A stretch of 64,000 nucleotides of DNA from Parelaphostrongylus tenuis (GCA_019055375.1 JAHQIW010003978.1:186001-250000); one strand, 5' to 3'. Positions 36,138 through 64,000 are shown, counted from the first letter of the stretch. Numbers and translations are program-made. Notes: generated by a model not told the origin, from the letters alone.

Positions 36138-36258
36138 AATAAATGTCGTCCTCAGTCAGTGATTTGTCACTTATGTGGTGGATGTGGTGGTTCTAAATCC
36201 ATATATCGATCCCTCAATGCAAATAATTGCTAAGCAATATTCTTTATGATTTCCTCAG
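36138..36258 (+). promoter_or_regulatory. operon-type intercistronic junction (poly(A) signal to downstream splice acceptor)
   Basis: AATAAA at 36138-36143 is about 185 nt after the ngp-1 stop. A strong acceptor (ttcctcag, ending 36258) lies 115 nt further on, 25 nt before the nepr-1 ATG. Spacing of about 100 nt between a poly(A) signal and an acceptor is typical of nematode operons processed with an SL2-type leader. I did not find a clear U-rich element. Inference from spacing and gene order. Confidence 0.6.
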
Positions 36259-36283
36259 ATCAATATTGACGAAGAGGCCTGTT

Positions 36284-39200
36284 ATGGATGACGCGGCTAC
36301 TGCTTGTGAAGGTATGCCTCTCGATGTATTCAGTGTTATTCAGGCGTGATCACGCCGTAGGTTTCTTGTTTACTCCTTGTTTTATTGCAATATTTTGCCC
36401 TTTTTCTAACCTTTTTCAATCTGTCAACATAAAGCAGTCTCAGTAGAAGTGAAGAGACAAACAATTTTTCTTTTTAAAGAAGACCAAGTCCGCAGCGTTC
36501 ATAATTATGAAGATTGACTGTCACTGAAACTTGGCATATAAAATGGAAAATATCTCACGAATTGCTTACTTTTATAAAGCTTGCACAGGGATGGTATTTC
36601 CTTTGAAACCCATGGCTAGCTTTTCGAAGATTTTGCCTTCTCTAGAGCCGCTAAAGTACTTTTATAGGACAGGTTACCTGTGAAAACATTTTTTTCGGAA
36701 AAGCGAATAGTCCAATTGAGTTGTGAGGAGAAATGAGTGGTAGCGAAACGGTGCCTCTGTGGGTTAGTGATAGCACGCGCCCTCGGCATGGGTGAAACGC
36801 GGGTTCAACTCCCGCGTGAAGTCGAATTTTCGCTCACCACTCAGTCCCATTGGGTATAGTTGAAACATCACAGTCTGCGAGAAAACAGTGAAAATTTAAA
36901 AACATTGAGAAAAGAAATAGGTGTTTTCTTAATCGTTCTTTTTTCTCTTCGCAGAAAGGTGGGCGTGAGTTCAACCCCCGCCCGAGTTCAAAAGTTTTGC
37001 GTATCACTCAACATCTTGGATATAGTCAAAATGGAGACACTTTTTTATTATGAGGAACAGAAACGTTTTTCCACATTGTGTGACATTATGCCGGCGATCT
37101 TTCCAATTGGTGTTGATTTTAGTTTTAATCTTATCAGTTTTAGATTGATGGAAAAGTGATTGCGGTTTTGGACCGTGCCGAACCCACGATTACTGTTGTG
37201 ATCTGTTTTCGAATAGAGGTGGTGATAGAATGGTCGACTGTTGAGTTTTATCTGCGACATCTCGCTTAGTCTTATGAGGATCAGTTTCAGTATTGCTCTC
37301 AGTTGTTCTTTGTCAACCTCCAAGGGCTGGGCCACTATGTTTCTCATTTTCGAGGCTTTCGTCTCTCTCATGAATTTCTTGTACCACCGCTGCACTGTGC
37401 GTTCGTTAGTAGTTCTTTGGCAAAATGCAATTAGCGAGTTGTTTCTGCTACTTTATGGCCCTTTTTGTACACCACGATTTAAACCGCCATTACTTTTGCA
37501 CCGACTTAGTACGTCGGGAGGATTGTGAAAAACACTAAAAAAAACAACATCTCTTTATTCGTTATCTTTTCGCACCGGAAATGGTGAAACAAGAGTTTAA
37601 CTTCCCATCGAGTTTAATATTTTGCATATTACTCAACATTATTGGTTATATCTGAATTGAGATTTTTCTCTCAAATATTCCATCAGACTATATTGAATTT
37701 TTAAGCGAGGTCTCAAAATGATCGATAGAAAGGCATTGTTACATATGCTCTGTAACAGCTATAAGTTATGCAGTCAACAATCAATCACTCTCAAAGAACG
37801 CCACATTAGATTATCTATTCACTTGACGCAGAGTGATACATCTACTGCAACGACTCCTTATGATGGTAGAGTGAGCTGAATCGCATGTGGAACTGATGAG
37901 GCGTGCGAAAACATCAAAACGTACGTATAGCATTAGAGGCGCCATACCAAAGCTCTAAAAGGCTTCTAACATTCTATCAGAGAAGCTTTTTGTTTTTGAA
38001 CAAAGCCAGTTTTGCACATTGTATGACAACATACCGCTGACTTCTCCCATATAATTAGTCTAGCGGCCCTGAGGAAGGTGAAATCGCCGAAATGTTAACC
38101 ATCGTTCCTGGAGACGATATCAATCTCGGGCTTGCTTTTTGTCAGAGAGGACAGTTTTTGGGATGTTCCTCAACAGTTATGTTGAGATGTTGTACAAATA
38201 ATTTTACCATATTGAAGGGTTGGCAAGAACCCATTTTTCTTCTTTTTTTTTTGAGGGTACTTATTATTTCCAGGAAATTTCAAAATTTTAGAATAAAAGG
38301 GCTGTGATTTGCCCAACACAGTCATCCTTCAAAGATTTTATATCAGAAGAAACAACGTTATGTCAAATTCATTATTCTTTCAGACCTGAAATTTTTTGAA
38401 CGAAGATTAACGGAAGTGATATCTCATATGGGTCCACGATGTACCCGTTGGAGAAGTATGTCTCTCTTGATTTTGTTCCACTTATTTTACCTAATACAGT
38501 AAAAAGCTCTATGAGATCCCTTGATCCCTTACATAGCTGGAGATTATACGTTCTTTAAATGTAAAGAAATACTCTGTTGCTCGTAGTAAACGTAGTAAAT
38601 CTTTGGTTGGAATAGAAATAATCTGTAGATTTTCACCAAGGATTAGAAGGTTTTTATCCGTTCACGCCTCTTCCATCAAAGTAGAGTCCTGATATTCCGA
38701 TGCCTCGCATGCACGTTTTTGTCTGTTTTATCATTGTGGAATAATGCATCGTTGGAATGGCATGTCTAGGCATGTTCTATGAGTGAGTCAATCTTGTAGC
38801 TTTAATGCCGTCGAAATTCTCCGGAAAACTTTATATCCTTCTTTTTTCTTGACTTATCTAATGCTTCTTGCTTTATCTAACGGGAACACAAAGTTTCTGA
38901 GTTGCGAAGCGTCTTCACAGTCGTGAAATTTGGTTTATTCAATGCCAACGGAGCGGTCATTCAAAAAATTTGCTTCACTGATTAGTGCACTAAGTAAGTC
39001 TATTGTTTACTGCGAATGAACCTTAACCACATTCATGTTCTCATATGTCCAGTGATATCGAGAGATATGTAAAACAATCGACCCCAGACAGAATTTGAAC
39101 CCGCGTTTTCCTATATCGTGTGCACGTGCTACCACTAAATCAAGAGAGCCATCAATTATCAGCATCATCAATATTTCTTTCTTTGATACTCATTGCCACC

Positions 39201-39998
39201 GGTATTGGTGGATCGTGGGTTCAATTCCTGTCTGTGGTTGAATTTCTTTATGCATATTGCTCAACATCTTTGGATATATGATGGTATCATCATGACCTCG
39301 CCAGAAAAAGTGTGCCAAAGTTTATCGCGCGAGCCTAATCACTGACGCATCCATGATAAGTAGATATAACGAGTATATCTAGGCTCAAATTCAGGCAACA
39401 TCTTGCTTAAAAATCAATTAATTCTGATAGCATATTTTGAACCTTTTATCATGGTCATTTTGGTTCACCTTCCTCATCGCTCTTCTGTGAGGTGTGACGA
39501 GGCCTCGTTAGCCGACTTGAAATCGTTGAAATGGGGCGTTTCATGGATCAATACTCAATTAAGCGCGGAGAAATTTATAACTAGCTGCAGACATACGGGT
39601 GTTTGACTCTTTTCCTCTCATCGTTCATCATCCACTTAGGTCCTCGATCGACCTGCATGTCGCGGTTAAACTGTTGCTTAAGGATATTCATCTTTGTCAT
39701 GAATGTCACTGAATACTGGATAAACTGATTTTGAAGAACTGCAAGAATTGTCATAGTACAGCGTGTTCCTACATGATTTGCAGGGAGTTAGTTGACACTA
39801 GACCTGTCCGGTACCAAATCCTCTAACTCCGAATGGATAGAGGGCCTGGAAACCATCGGAGTGGAATTGAACCAGAGGCATCTCCGGTGGGAGCATGGCA
39901 TCAGTAGTACCACATCGTTGCCTTTCTCATGTTTTCAGAGTAGTTCCGTCCATTTAATGTATGCAGTGTATGAATTTGAGGAAGCTAACAGCTGACGA

Positions 39999-40051
<53 letters not shown>

Positions 40052-41212
40052 GTGTATATACATGTATGTACATGTATACACATGTATATGTACCTACACA
40101 TGTATATATATATATATATATATGTAGACATCTACACAATATGCAAGCACATATAAATATGTTTACACGTACACATAGCTGTACTTGTATAATATATACA
40201 TAGTGTATATGCACAATAGCCATTAGCCGTGAGCTGAATTGGATTTAATATATGTATTTGATACATAGGACCCGTTAAGGGTTAGTTGCTGACATCTACG
40301 GCGCCTTATAATAGGTTGAGGAGAAAGTTCCCGGAATTTGCCCATAACTTTAACATGTTCGCATGTTTTATATGCGATTTTCACATAGTTTGAAAGCTCG
40401 TTTTCTTGCACATCGATTGATATATAACTCTTCTATACTGCCGCAAGATGGAACTGAACCGCGAACAGAAACGACTGTTGATGCTTCACGAGTACAAAGT
40501 GGGCACAAATGCCGCTGACACTGTTCGTCGAATCAATGAGGCATGGGGCGAAGGAACTGTTGGTTAACTAACTTAGTTAATTTGCCAGATCTGTGGCTGA
40601 ACGTTATCGACTCAGAAGGAGACTACTTTGACTATTAAATTGTCTTTTGTGCGAACTTAATTGATGCATAAATAAAGTTTTTATAAGCAATATCCGGAAA
40701 ATTTCTCCTCAACCTATTATCTAAGAAATAGTGCTAGCAGAGCGGACCTCGGTGGCGTAGAGGTAGCACACGATCCCGATATTCGTAAAACGTGAATTCA
40801 ACTTCTAGCTGGAGTCGAAAATTTTGCATATTACCGAGCACCTCCTGATATATCTATATGAGATCAGTTGTCATGTGTCAAGGCATCGAAAAGCAATGAT
40901 ATGCATCTGCTACATAGTTGCAGCTGTGTGTGAGATGTTTACATTCACGTTCTTTTTTCGATTTTTATCAGAATAATTTACTTTCCGGCACCACTCAAAT
41001 ACTTTTTCACTTCATAGTTTTCAGTTTTATTACAGATCACTACTTTTCAGTTGTTTTATTGTTAATATCGTTGTCCGCTGTGTTGACGTCATACAACTGG
41101 ATTGCCGATCCGACTTTACGTTCTGTACGTTCACTTCTTCAAATTTTTCTGGAAATTATGGAATATGTAAATATGTGTATATGTATATACGCATGCACAT
41201 ACCTATATATAC

Positions 41213-41249
<37 letters not shown>

Positions 41250-44200
41250 CGTACACACGTATGTACATATATAAGCATATGCATATATGCACAAAATAAT
41301 AGGTCCACTCATAAACTTTGGCAGTAGAGTAATAAATGTTTATCGATCAGTAGTAATAATTCTGATAATTCTGAGTAATTGAATATAATTTAATCAAGTA
41401 TACTTAACAACGCTATTTGAAGTACGCACCATTAACCTGAACACATTTTTGTCGTCTCTCAAGCAACAAAACAATATCGCGCTGATAGAACTCGTCATAT
41501 TTGGATTCAAAGAAAGTTGTCAATCCTCGACGCAAACGATTGATGTTTCGGAACTTCTTCTCGCTCGGGAAGTGCTCCAGCGACCAAAAGAGGAGATGAT
41601 CGGACGCCGACAATTCCGACAATTCAGGACAGTAGGGCGGATGGTCTAGCAACTCCCAGCCCAAATCGGTCAACTTCCTTTTTGTCAAATTTGGCAACAT
41701 TCAGCTTTGCGTTGTTTTGAAGCAGGATGAGATTGCAGCCACGTTGACGTGACACGGCACTATTACAGCGTTCCTTGTGGTTAATAAATGGCTATCTGGT
41801 TAATAATTAATGATTGCGGTGATCAGTCAATAGTTAGTCAATAATGGTTTAGTGATTCATTAATGGTTATTCCTTATTTATGAATTTGGCGTTTATTGCT
41901 CTAGTCCTGGAAGTTGGGAAGACCTAACATGTATATACGTATACATACGTGTGAATATACGTAATGCGTATGCGTATATATGTAATGCGTAAATATACAT
42001 ATATACCTAAATATATATATATATATATATATATGTATATGTGAATACTTCTTCTTCTGAATTTAGGTTTCGTTATGGGAGTCACTGCAAAGTCATCCGG
42101 TGTTTAGTGTGAGCGTACCGTTGTTGTTCATACTTTTCACAGCATTCGGTATACATAGAAGAGTAGTCGAACCATCAATGTAAGTTGGAATCCGGTTGTT
42201 TTTCGCTATTCATTGGAAATGAAACAGTAGAGCTTCTGTTAAAAGTAGTAATTATTGTTCCTTGAATTCTCTTCTTTTTTTCCACTCACCAAACTACTTT
42301 GCTATCACGATTTCCTAATTTTTTGATAATTACTGACCTTGAGATTAACGAAAAATCCTGGAGGAAATAGCTTCCCAGCGTGAATTTCTTCATAACTCCC
42401 ATTCGAAACCACATATGCAGTATCCCACAACAAGATGAACTGAAACCTCGTGTGCCATATAGTGCACATTTTTGAGTTTAGTCAGTTTGACTGTTTTCTC
42501 TTAACTGAACTGCATATATTCATTTGATCGCTGATCGAAAGCAGATTGAAGTGGAGAGGAGGGAGCAAAAACGCTGTCATGTGCGCTCAATAATTTACAG
42601 AAGACATCCTTTTGCAAAAGCTCTATTGGCTGGTGATTTGACTAGAGTTGATCAGTATTTCAATCGCTAAAATAAATTAGGGATACTGTTTGGAACGTGT
42701 GGATATAAACAATACCGAAATAGATCCAGCGTTAGCTGCTAAGTCATTTCAAATGTTGACGGCAGCTGTGTTTGTAGTTTGGGCCACAGGAACGCACAAT
42801 TAATTATAGCATACATACCATTGATACCGATTGAGCAAAGTTTTTTTCATAATTCTCCTCTTTCCAAACCGCCCCATTTTTCAATTATTGAAAAGCTGTA
42901 ATAATTCTAAAGATTGACTTGCTATAAACTTTGGCATCAATAATTGAAATATGTCAATCCTTTAGACCCATTTTTCCTTGAACGACGCGAAGTTGGATAA
43001 TTGTAGTGGTAGTAGAAGTAGTAATAGTAGCAGTGCGATTGCTGACGTTTTATCGACTTCGCTTCTTTCAGAGCTGGGGCGTACGCTCTATTAGACCTTT
43101 CGAATGATTCCGTGGGTTATCGATGCCTCTAATTCAAATAAAAATGAGAAGACTTGAATTTTACACTGAAACATCCGAGTAGTCTAATACAACGTACGTC
43201 AGGCTCTGAAGTGGGCGAAGTCGGTGAAACATTATCGCACTGCTATCATTACTAGCTACCCGCAGTGGATGAGCCGGAAAAGTCCTCGGAATATAGAGAA
43301 GCTGCTTTTCATCGTCAAAAAAAAAAACAGAAAGATCGCGTTGAGGCGAAAATTGCTCGTTCGATTGGCCGAGACAAAGAAAAAGTCGGCTGTCCTCACT
43401 GGGATATTATAAGTGCCCTCAAAGCGACCACAAAGTTTTTGTCTTTCAAGTTCTCACCAATCTCTCAACTCCTCAAGCACTCTACTCATTGAAAAAATAG
43501 CTTCAACAATTTTTCCTGAGCGGACATCGTTGTTGATTTGCAATACAGATCACAGATCAACGTGCGATCATCAGAAATCGCTGTTTATCATCAACTTCTG
43601 TGTTTTCAAATTGGCTCATAGATTGTCATAGACTTATCCTAAATCTCTGTTCAGAATACAATTTTGTAGAAACTTTCTTCAATTTTATTTCATTTCTCGA
43701 TTCATCTCTTGTGCTTTTGTTCAGAAATATTTGAGCAGAAATCGCTGATTAGATGCAGTAAGAACTAATTTCATGGTATTGATAATGGTCCATTAAGAGA
43801 ACATTTTTAGAATTGCACGGAGGTGTCGCGAATCGTTGTCGTATTTCAGCCTTAGCTGTGATGACGTGAGTTTCGTGATAATGCACTATTATTGCCAATA
43901 CAATAGTTCTATTGCATTTTTTGAAAGCTCTATAAATATCTCTAGTTCTTTGAACACGTTTTCATCAATGGCTTGTTTCTCATGAAATTTCCCCAGCTGG
44001 GTTTTTGATGGGTACGTGAAAAGAGCGGCAGTCGATTTGGTGATGAGTCGGGTGTGTGTCGTAGAAGAAGCGAATCTAATTCTATTCACAAAGTGTGAAA
44101 AACCACATAGATATAACTTGTATGACTCATCTAACTCCCGCGGGGTTTGCAGCCCTTTTCTCGTTCTAATCGATGTCTTGCAATCGTTACCCACAGAGGG

Positions 44201-46090
44201 TTCGAGCGCGGTTTGCGTCTCAGTTCGAAACTCTGATTGTTTTTCCTTTGTGATACAGTGGATAACTTGATGTACATGATTCATTGGAAACCTATGGTTG
44301 CTAGTCGCTGTAGGAAGTTATCATAGTCAGAATCACTTGCCAATCCATACAATGGAGGGTGATCGATTCAATGTCGCTCGGATTCTTCCAATGCTCCTAT
44401 TTCTGTTTCTGCAACAATCATTAGACTAGTCGACAGATAGATCAGTAGCAATGAACTATGCTAAATACACTGGTAAAGTAGCATAAGCACATATTACTAA
44501 TTAGTGGGCAATATGTTAGTTGTCGTACCTGATTTCTCGTCACAAATTCACATAAATTTCATTTGCGAATCGCTTTTGTCATGAAAAGGAACACTAAAAC
44601 GTATTTTTTCTGAAGTTACTTTCTTCCCATCCAGTTTAAACAATGCTACTCGTTAAATTTGCTCGAGACTTTCATATGCTTATCGTAGGTTTGTGAAGGC
44701 AAAGCCTGCCAGCGTAGTCTTTTAGATCTCTAGCCAAATGCAGCGTTAGTTCGGTGAATCCCTTCCGTGACTTTATGTTCAGAGTGTTGGTTTTTTTGCA
44801 AACTATAGCTCGCTGTCTGTATATGTGTTAGGATTGTTGCATTCAAATTGATATGAATTCAAAGATGAAAAACTTCAGTTGAAAGTAGAGTTTAGGAATG
44901 TGAACAGACAAATCCAACATTATTTTTTCTTTAGATGTGTGAGTCTAGCTAAGGTATATGCTCTTATCACAGCAAAACAAAAATTTATCCTTAGTTTTGT
45001 AAGACCCGTCTCTTCAAACTCTTTCACGATTGTATGTGCACCATACGTACGGCTTTTCAAGTTGCTTCTGTAACCTCTTAAGGACAAAACGGTACGTTTT
45101 GTAACGTGCCGAGCGACGTCAAATCTCACTCGGCTACTGTACTGGCGAGGTTAGATCTCGTGGGAAAGCGGCGGCGCGATGCTGGCTGCCTATCAACGCT
45201 AGTCCCGAAAGGATTAAAGGATTTGATTCTCAGTCCTTCAAACACGTTCTAATCTTTTTTCCCCACTTTCTGTTCCGAAGAGTAGAACGATATAGTCAGT
45301 ATTGTGGAGTGGTGTGCAAAAACTTTTGCGTCAGGTGGGATGAGACAATAGAGGATGACGATAGAAGAGTAAAACGATAGTTTCAAGACGTTAGTTCGCC
45401 GCATTGAAGCGATTGCTAAGTCAGTACTGATTTCAACGCATTGGCTAGCCATGTTGAGATAGGTTAATCGTGTATGAGTGGATAAAATTTATTGAATATG
45501 CAGTTTAAAAGTTTGTAAGTATTTCACAAGAAAAATCCAATTAAGCGCCTATCTAGTAGTAATGTGTTATGACTATCTCTCCAGAAAATGTTGAGTTTTG
45601 TGCAAATCCATGAGCCTTGTAGGAGGTGAACTCGGCCCTTAATCCTTTTGCGCGCGCGTGTTGCACTGTCAAGGCTTCTGTTCTGCTATCACTCTTTCTG
45701 CTATACAAGGTATCGATATTGTCATCAACCATCCGTTAAGAATTGTTGAATGCACACAAATCCGAAAAGGGTGAGACGCAAACTCAACTCCCATCCGCGG
45801 TTCAAAGTTTTGTATATCACTCAACAATATTCGATATATCGCTGCAAATATTTCGAGAACGCTTTATTCAATCTATTTTACATGACTCGCCACCACATTC
45901 TTATTGTGCGGGTCCGGGACTTCTTGCATTCTTCGCTTTCTCGCGTTCATCTGCTGCCCATGATATTCTCTTTTACATGGATGTCGTTAGAACGCTGTCT
46001 GGTCGATGCCTCTGATCTACGGCTTCAAATTTAAATGTTCAGAATGGAAAGCTGATTGTGAAACCGACTGTTCGAATGTCGTCACCTTGA
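36284..46090 (+). CDS. nepr-1: nuclear envelope phosphatase regulatory subunit 1 (CNEP1R1/NEPR-1)
   Basis: Membrane subunit of the CTDNEP1/CNEP-1 phosphatase that dephosphorylates lipin and so controls lipid synthesis at the nuclear envelope and ER. Six exons: 36284-36311, 38384-38455, 41036-41124, 42067-42179, 43811-43865, 46043-46090; 405 nt, 134 residues, all in phase. Family signature: [14 protein letters not shown] (human EDLKAFERRLTEYI), RWR, first membrane span about 36-54, NWIADP, second span about 76-91, [31 protein letters not shown]. Length is close to the human protein. Introns carry SINEs, mariner relics and (TA)n. As I recall, the C. elegans orthologue is also the gene next to ngp-1. 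Confidence 0.95.
36745..37035 (+). repeat. SINE-A copy plus a second partial copy
   Basis: Copy 1 (36745-36860): 'gtgggttagtgatagcacgcgcc', 'cgggttcaactcccgcgtg', 'aagtcgaattttcgctcacc'. Partial copy 2 (36955-37035) begins at the B box ('gagttcaacccccgcccg') and ends 'gcgtatcactcaacatcttgga'. Confidence 0.75.
37195..37508 (-). pseudogene. mariner transposase remnant (N-terminal part)
   Basis: The minus strand begins with terminal-repeat-like sequence AGTCGGTGCAAAAGTAATGG (near 37505). It then encodes QRWYKKF...[14 protein letters not shown], matching the second helix-turn-helix region of mariner transposases (RWFKRFR...GRPxxVDxDxLxxL). Frames are broken and the catalytic domain is absent. 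In nepr-1 intron 1. Confidence 0.75.
37675..37990 (+). repeat. third copy of the hammerhead-like repeat (2040 family)
   Basis: Matches 2215-2520: 'atcagactatattgaattttta', 'cgatagaaaggcattgttacatatgctc', 'acttgacgcagagtgatac', then CTGATGA (37893-37899) GGCGTGCGAAAACATC AAAAC. The core is complete but GAAA has become CAAAA, and helix II is partly lost. Confidence 0.65.
38065..38100 (+). ncRNA. hammerhead-like motif, 11007 family
   Basis: CTGAGGA (38069-38075), helix II GGTG/CGCC with an AAAT loop, then GAAATGTTAACC. Core and GAAA are kept, with the family's extra A before helix II. Helix I strands (GGCC/AACC) no longer match well. Confidence 0.4.
39078..39295. repeat. two SINE-A copies facing apart
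   Basis: A minus copy (39078-39155: 'ggttcaaattctgtctgggg' on the minus strand) is followed by a plus partial copy (39190-39295: 'gtgggttcaattcctgtctg', 'gcatattgctcaacatctttggatat'). Confidence 0.6.
40001..40122. repeat. (TA)n microsatellite
   Basis: Pure TA from 40001 to 40040, then interrupted TA/TG to about 40122. Hydrophobic or YIYIYI frames here are artefacts. Confidence 0.95.
40309..40720 (+). mobile_element. mariner-like deletion derivative with long TIRs
   Basis: Inverted ends of 27 bp: TAATAGGTTGAGGAGAAAGT at the left, and at the right the inverse ending CTCCTCAACCTATTA. Inside, 40448-40567 encodes a 39-residue peptide ([20 protein letters not shown]... to a stop). It matches the first helix-turn-helix of mariner transposases; nearly all of the rest has been deleted. 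In nepr-1 intron 2. Confidence 0.85.
40735..40860 (+). repeat. SINE-A copy
   Basis: 'gcggacctcggtggcgtagaggtagcacacg', 'cgtgaattcaacttctagctgg', 'aaaattttgcatattaccgagcacctc'. Directly behind the mariner derivative. Confidence 0.7.
41208..41250. repeat. (TA)n microsatellite
   Basis: TA dinucleotides, purest at 41227-41249. About 85 nt past nepr-1 exon 3. Confidence 0.9.
41299..41765 (-). pseudogene. mariner transposase remnant (C-terminal part)
   Basis: Minus-strand 41700-41413 encodes [16 protein letters not shown]...[12 protein letters not shown] to [11 protein letters not shown] and a stop, the classic mariner C-terminus. Upstream (41765-41700) [15 protein letters not shown] continues the same protein in another frame, so there is a frameshift near 41695. 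The 3' end-like sequence 'ccaaagtttatgagtggacc' follows. The first two catalytic aspartate regions are missing. Confidence 0.85.
42010..42034. repeat. (TA)n microsatellite
   Basis: Short TA run ending about 30 nt before nepr-1 exon 4. Confidence 0.9.
42180..43810. other. nepr-1 intron 4
   Basis: AT-rich intron. The only structured item seen is a decayed 11007-family motif at 43201-43235 (GGCTCTGAAGTGGGCGAAGTCGGTGAAACATT), preceded by 'acgtacgtca'. No exon or SINE recognised. Confidence 0.5.
45600..45850. repeat. SINE-A copies in nepr-1 intron 5
   Basis: A decayed minus copy around 45600-45700 and a plus partial copy 45750-45850 ('gtgagacgcaaactcaactcccatccgcgg', 'ttttgtatatcactcaacaatattcgatata'). 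Confidence 0.55.
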
Positions 46091-46684
46091 GATGGTCGTC
46101 TTCATGCTGAGGCTTCCAGAAATTTTCTCCCAAAGGTGGAAAATAATCTATCCAGTAAGCATTTGGTGGTGAACTGGTACTGATATTTATGTAAATATGT
46201 TGTATAGATAACATTTTGTATTCTTTGCACTTGATAAAAGTTTTCGTAAGCCTTGTCCGGAACGAAAACAACTGTTTGTTCGGTAGTTTATTTGTGACAA
46301 ATCATGTCTCGTACATTAAATCATCAACGATCATGTGATCTGTGATAGAGTTTACTCGTTTTTGTTAGTCCACAGAGTTTTTTGCCACATTTTTCGTATC
46401 CTGTTAAGAGCTTGTCAAAATAGCTACGAGTTTCTTTGGTCTTGAGAATTTTATCTTTTCAGAACGACTGTTTGACCTCTCAAAGTCAACGGTGGTTGCC
46501 ATTATGTCAGTTCGTATAGAGGAATGGTTCAATGGGACCAAAGCAGTATTCTATTCCTATTCATACATAATCCACTCTCATTGAACTCTTTAAATAAGTC
46601 AAATTTGGATATTTGGTAGATCTATATGAGTCTCACACATCGTTATCTCATGTCCACGAATTTTCTCTTTTTTTCATGTCTGTG

Positions 46685-46960
46685 GGCGTTGTGGTTAGAG
46701 ATACACGACGACGCACACTCAGTCGATGCTTCGATTCCGCACCCGTGGCTCACCAAGCCTTCCATCCCCTCCGGGGTCGGTGCACTGATACCACCAGGCT
46801 TGTCTGGGAGGGTAGCAGCACTAATTTTGTAGATTGGTAATCAACCGTGAGTCATTGTAAAGACCAGATATGCAGTCAGTCACCTCAAAGAAGCTTGATG
46901 AAATCGAAGGCATGTGCATTCTCCAAGGAGTGATCGGTGCAGAGAGTTCCATCCTGCTTT
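46685..46960 (+). repeat. SINE-B copy upstream of the SLC66A2-like gene
   Basis: 'gttgtggttagagatacacgacg', 'gtggctcaccaagccttccatcc', 'ctccggggtcggtgca' and tail 'ggagtgatcggtgcagagagttcc'. Ends about 160 nt before the trans-splice-type acceptor of the next gene. Confidence 0.75.
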
Positions 46961-47120
46961 ATTCTTTTATTTCGAATTTACACTGGAAGATTTGGAAATT
47001 TTCCATAACATTCTGGATTTTACTGTGTTCATGTTCAGGGTCTCCTCTAATATCGATATGAATATTGATCGACTTTTCGAGACATTCTCAAAATTCTATT
47101 TTCCATACAAAATTTTGTTT

Positions 47121-47123
47121 CAG
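47121..47123 (+). promoter_or_regulatory. trans-splice-type acceptor
   Basis: tttcag with 15 nt to the ATG at 47139, an in-frame TAG between, and no matching upstream exon found. Fits spliced-leader addition to the SLC66A2-like gene. Confidence 0.55.
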
Positions 47124-47138
47124 GGTCTAGTTTAGGTT

Positions 47139-63522
<16,384 letters not shown>

Positions 63523-64000
63523 GTATTTCTCTCCTGTTTTTCGTTTAAGGTGAAATTTCCAACTGAATGAAAGTTAGATTCACCTGGCAGCTTATCAAAA
63601 AGGAATTAACGTTGTCAATGACTTATCAGCTGCAGTTATCACTTCGATTTATAATTATCTATTCAATTTTTTTTTGGCTTTTGATCATTCCTGGGACTGT
63701 CATGCACCTGCTAGCATAATTCATTACAAAAAGAGTGCCTCAAGGAATAATCTGTCTTCTTTATCCCCATTCTTCATGTCGGATCCATGAAAGTGTTCAC
63801 TTGTCAACTCAGCACGCTAGAGTTACTTATTGAATTCTCACATGAAAGGTGTCATGTTTGCGTCTAATATCTCCGTAGTGACACTCCACCGTTGTGTCAC
63901 AGCGTCATCGTATTATAATCTTAGAATCAAGTGGATCTTAGACGCAGGTTATTACAGTGTTTTTCAGATGAATAGCCCGATCTTGACGTCTTAGCTATTA

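Noticed and set aside
39954..40223. Tyrosine/isoleucine-rich open frames on both strands
   Set aside because: They are read-through of (TA)n microsatellite sequence.

Overview
The window reads as nuclear DNA of a nematode, most likely a clade V strongylid (hookworm-like) worm. The genes are split into many short exons (about 50-250 nt) with TTTCAG-type 3' splice sites. Several genes start 3-15 nt after an extra 3' splice site, as expected for spliced-leader trans-splicing. Introns and spacers are large and packed with tRNA-derived SINEs, mariner relics, foldback elements and (TA)n tracts. As I recall the C. elegans genome, the orthologues of four genes here (nars-1, cox-6C, ngp-1, nepr-1) all lie on chromosome I. 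Species was inferred from sequence character only.

Layout. 1-5408 (+): 3' part of cytosolic asparaginyl-tRNA synthetase, whose 2.5 kb intron holds a tandem repeat carrying hammerhead-ribozyme-like motifs. 6814-10884 (-): a cytochrome c oxidase subunit VIc-like gene in two coding exons around a 3.8 kb repeat-filled intron. 11000-15300: intergenic repeats, including an inverted pair of hammerhead ribozymes, one of them intact in sequence. 15359-35954 (+): a complete 17-exon gene for the circularly permuted nucleolar GTPase NGP-1/GNL2. Its 9.3 kb intron contains a complete 11-exon MADF-domain gene on the opposite strand (24766-20120). 36284-46090 (+): nepr-1/CNEP1R1, starting about 0.1 kb after the ngp-1 poly(A) signal, an operon-like arrangement. 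47139 to beyond the window (+): a PQ-loop transporter of the SLC66A2/PQLC1 family. Its 9.1 kb intron contains a complete 8-exon aminergic-type GPCR on the opposite strand (61159-57031).

All exon models were assembled by hand from splice sites, reading phase and remembered family conservation. Every internal junction listed keeps the reading frame, but no transcript or database evidence was available. Most long open frames outside these exons are intronic or SINE-derived.

The most unusual content is a set of short motifs with hammerhead self-cleaving ribozyme architecture, in three sequence families. One copy (11619-11659) has a complete core, a GNRA-capped helix II, a 5-bp helix I and a palindromic helix III. 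Another family forms a head-to-tail dimer with a period of about 300 bp (2040-2520), recalling retrozymes and SINE-like ribozyme satellites of other animals.
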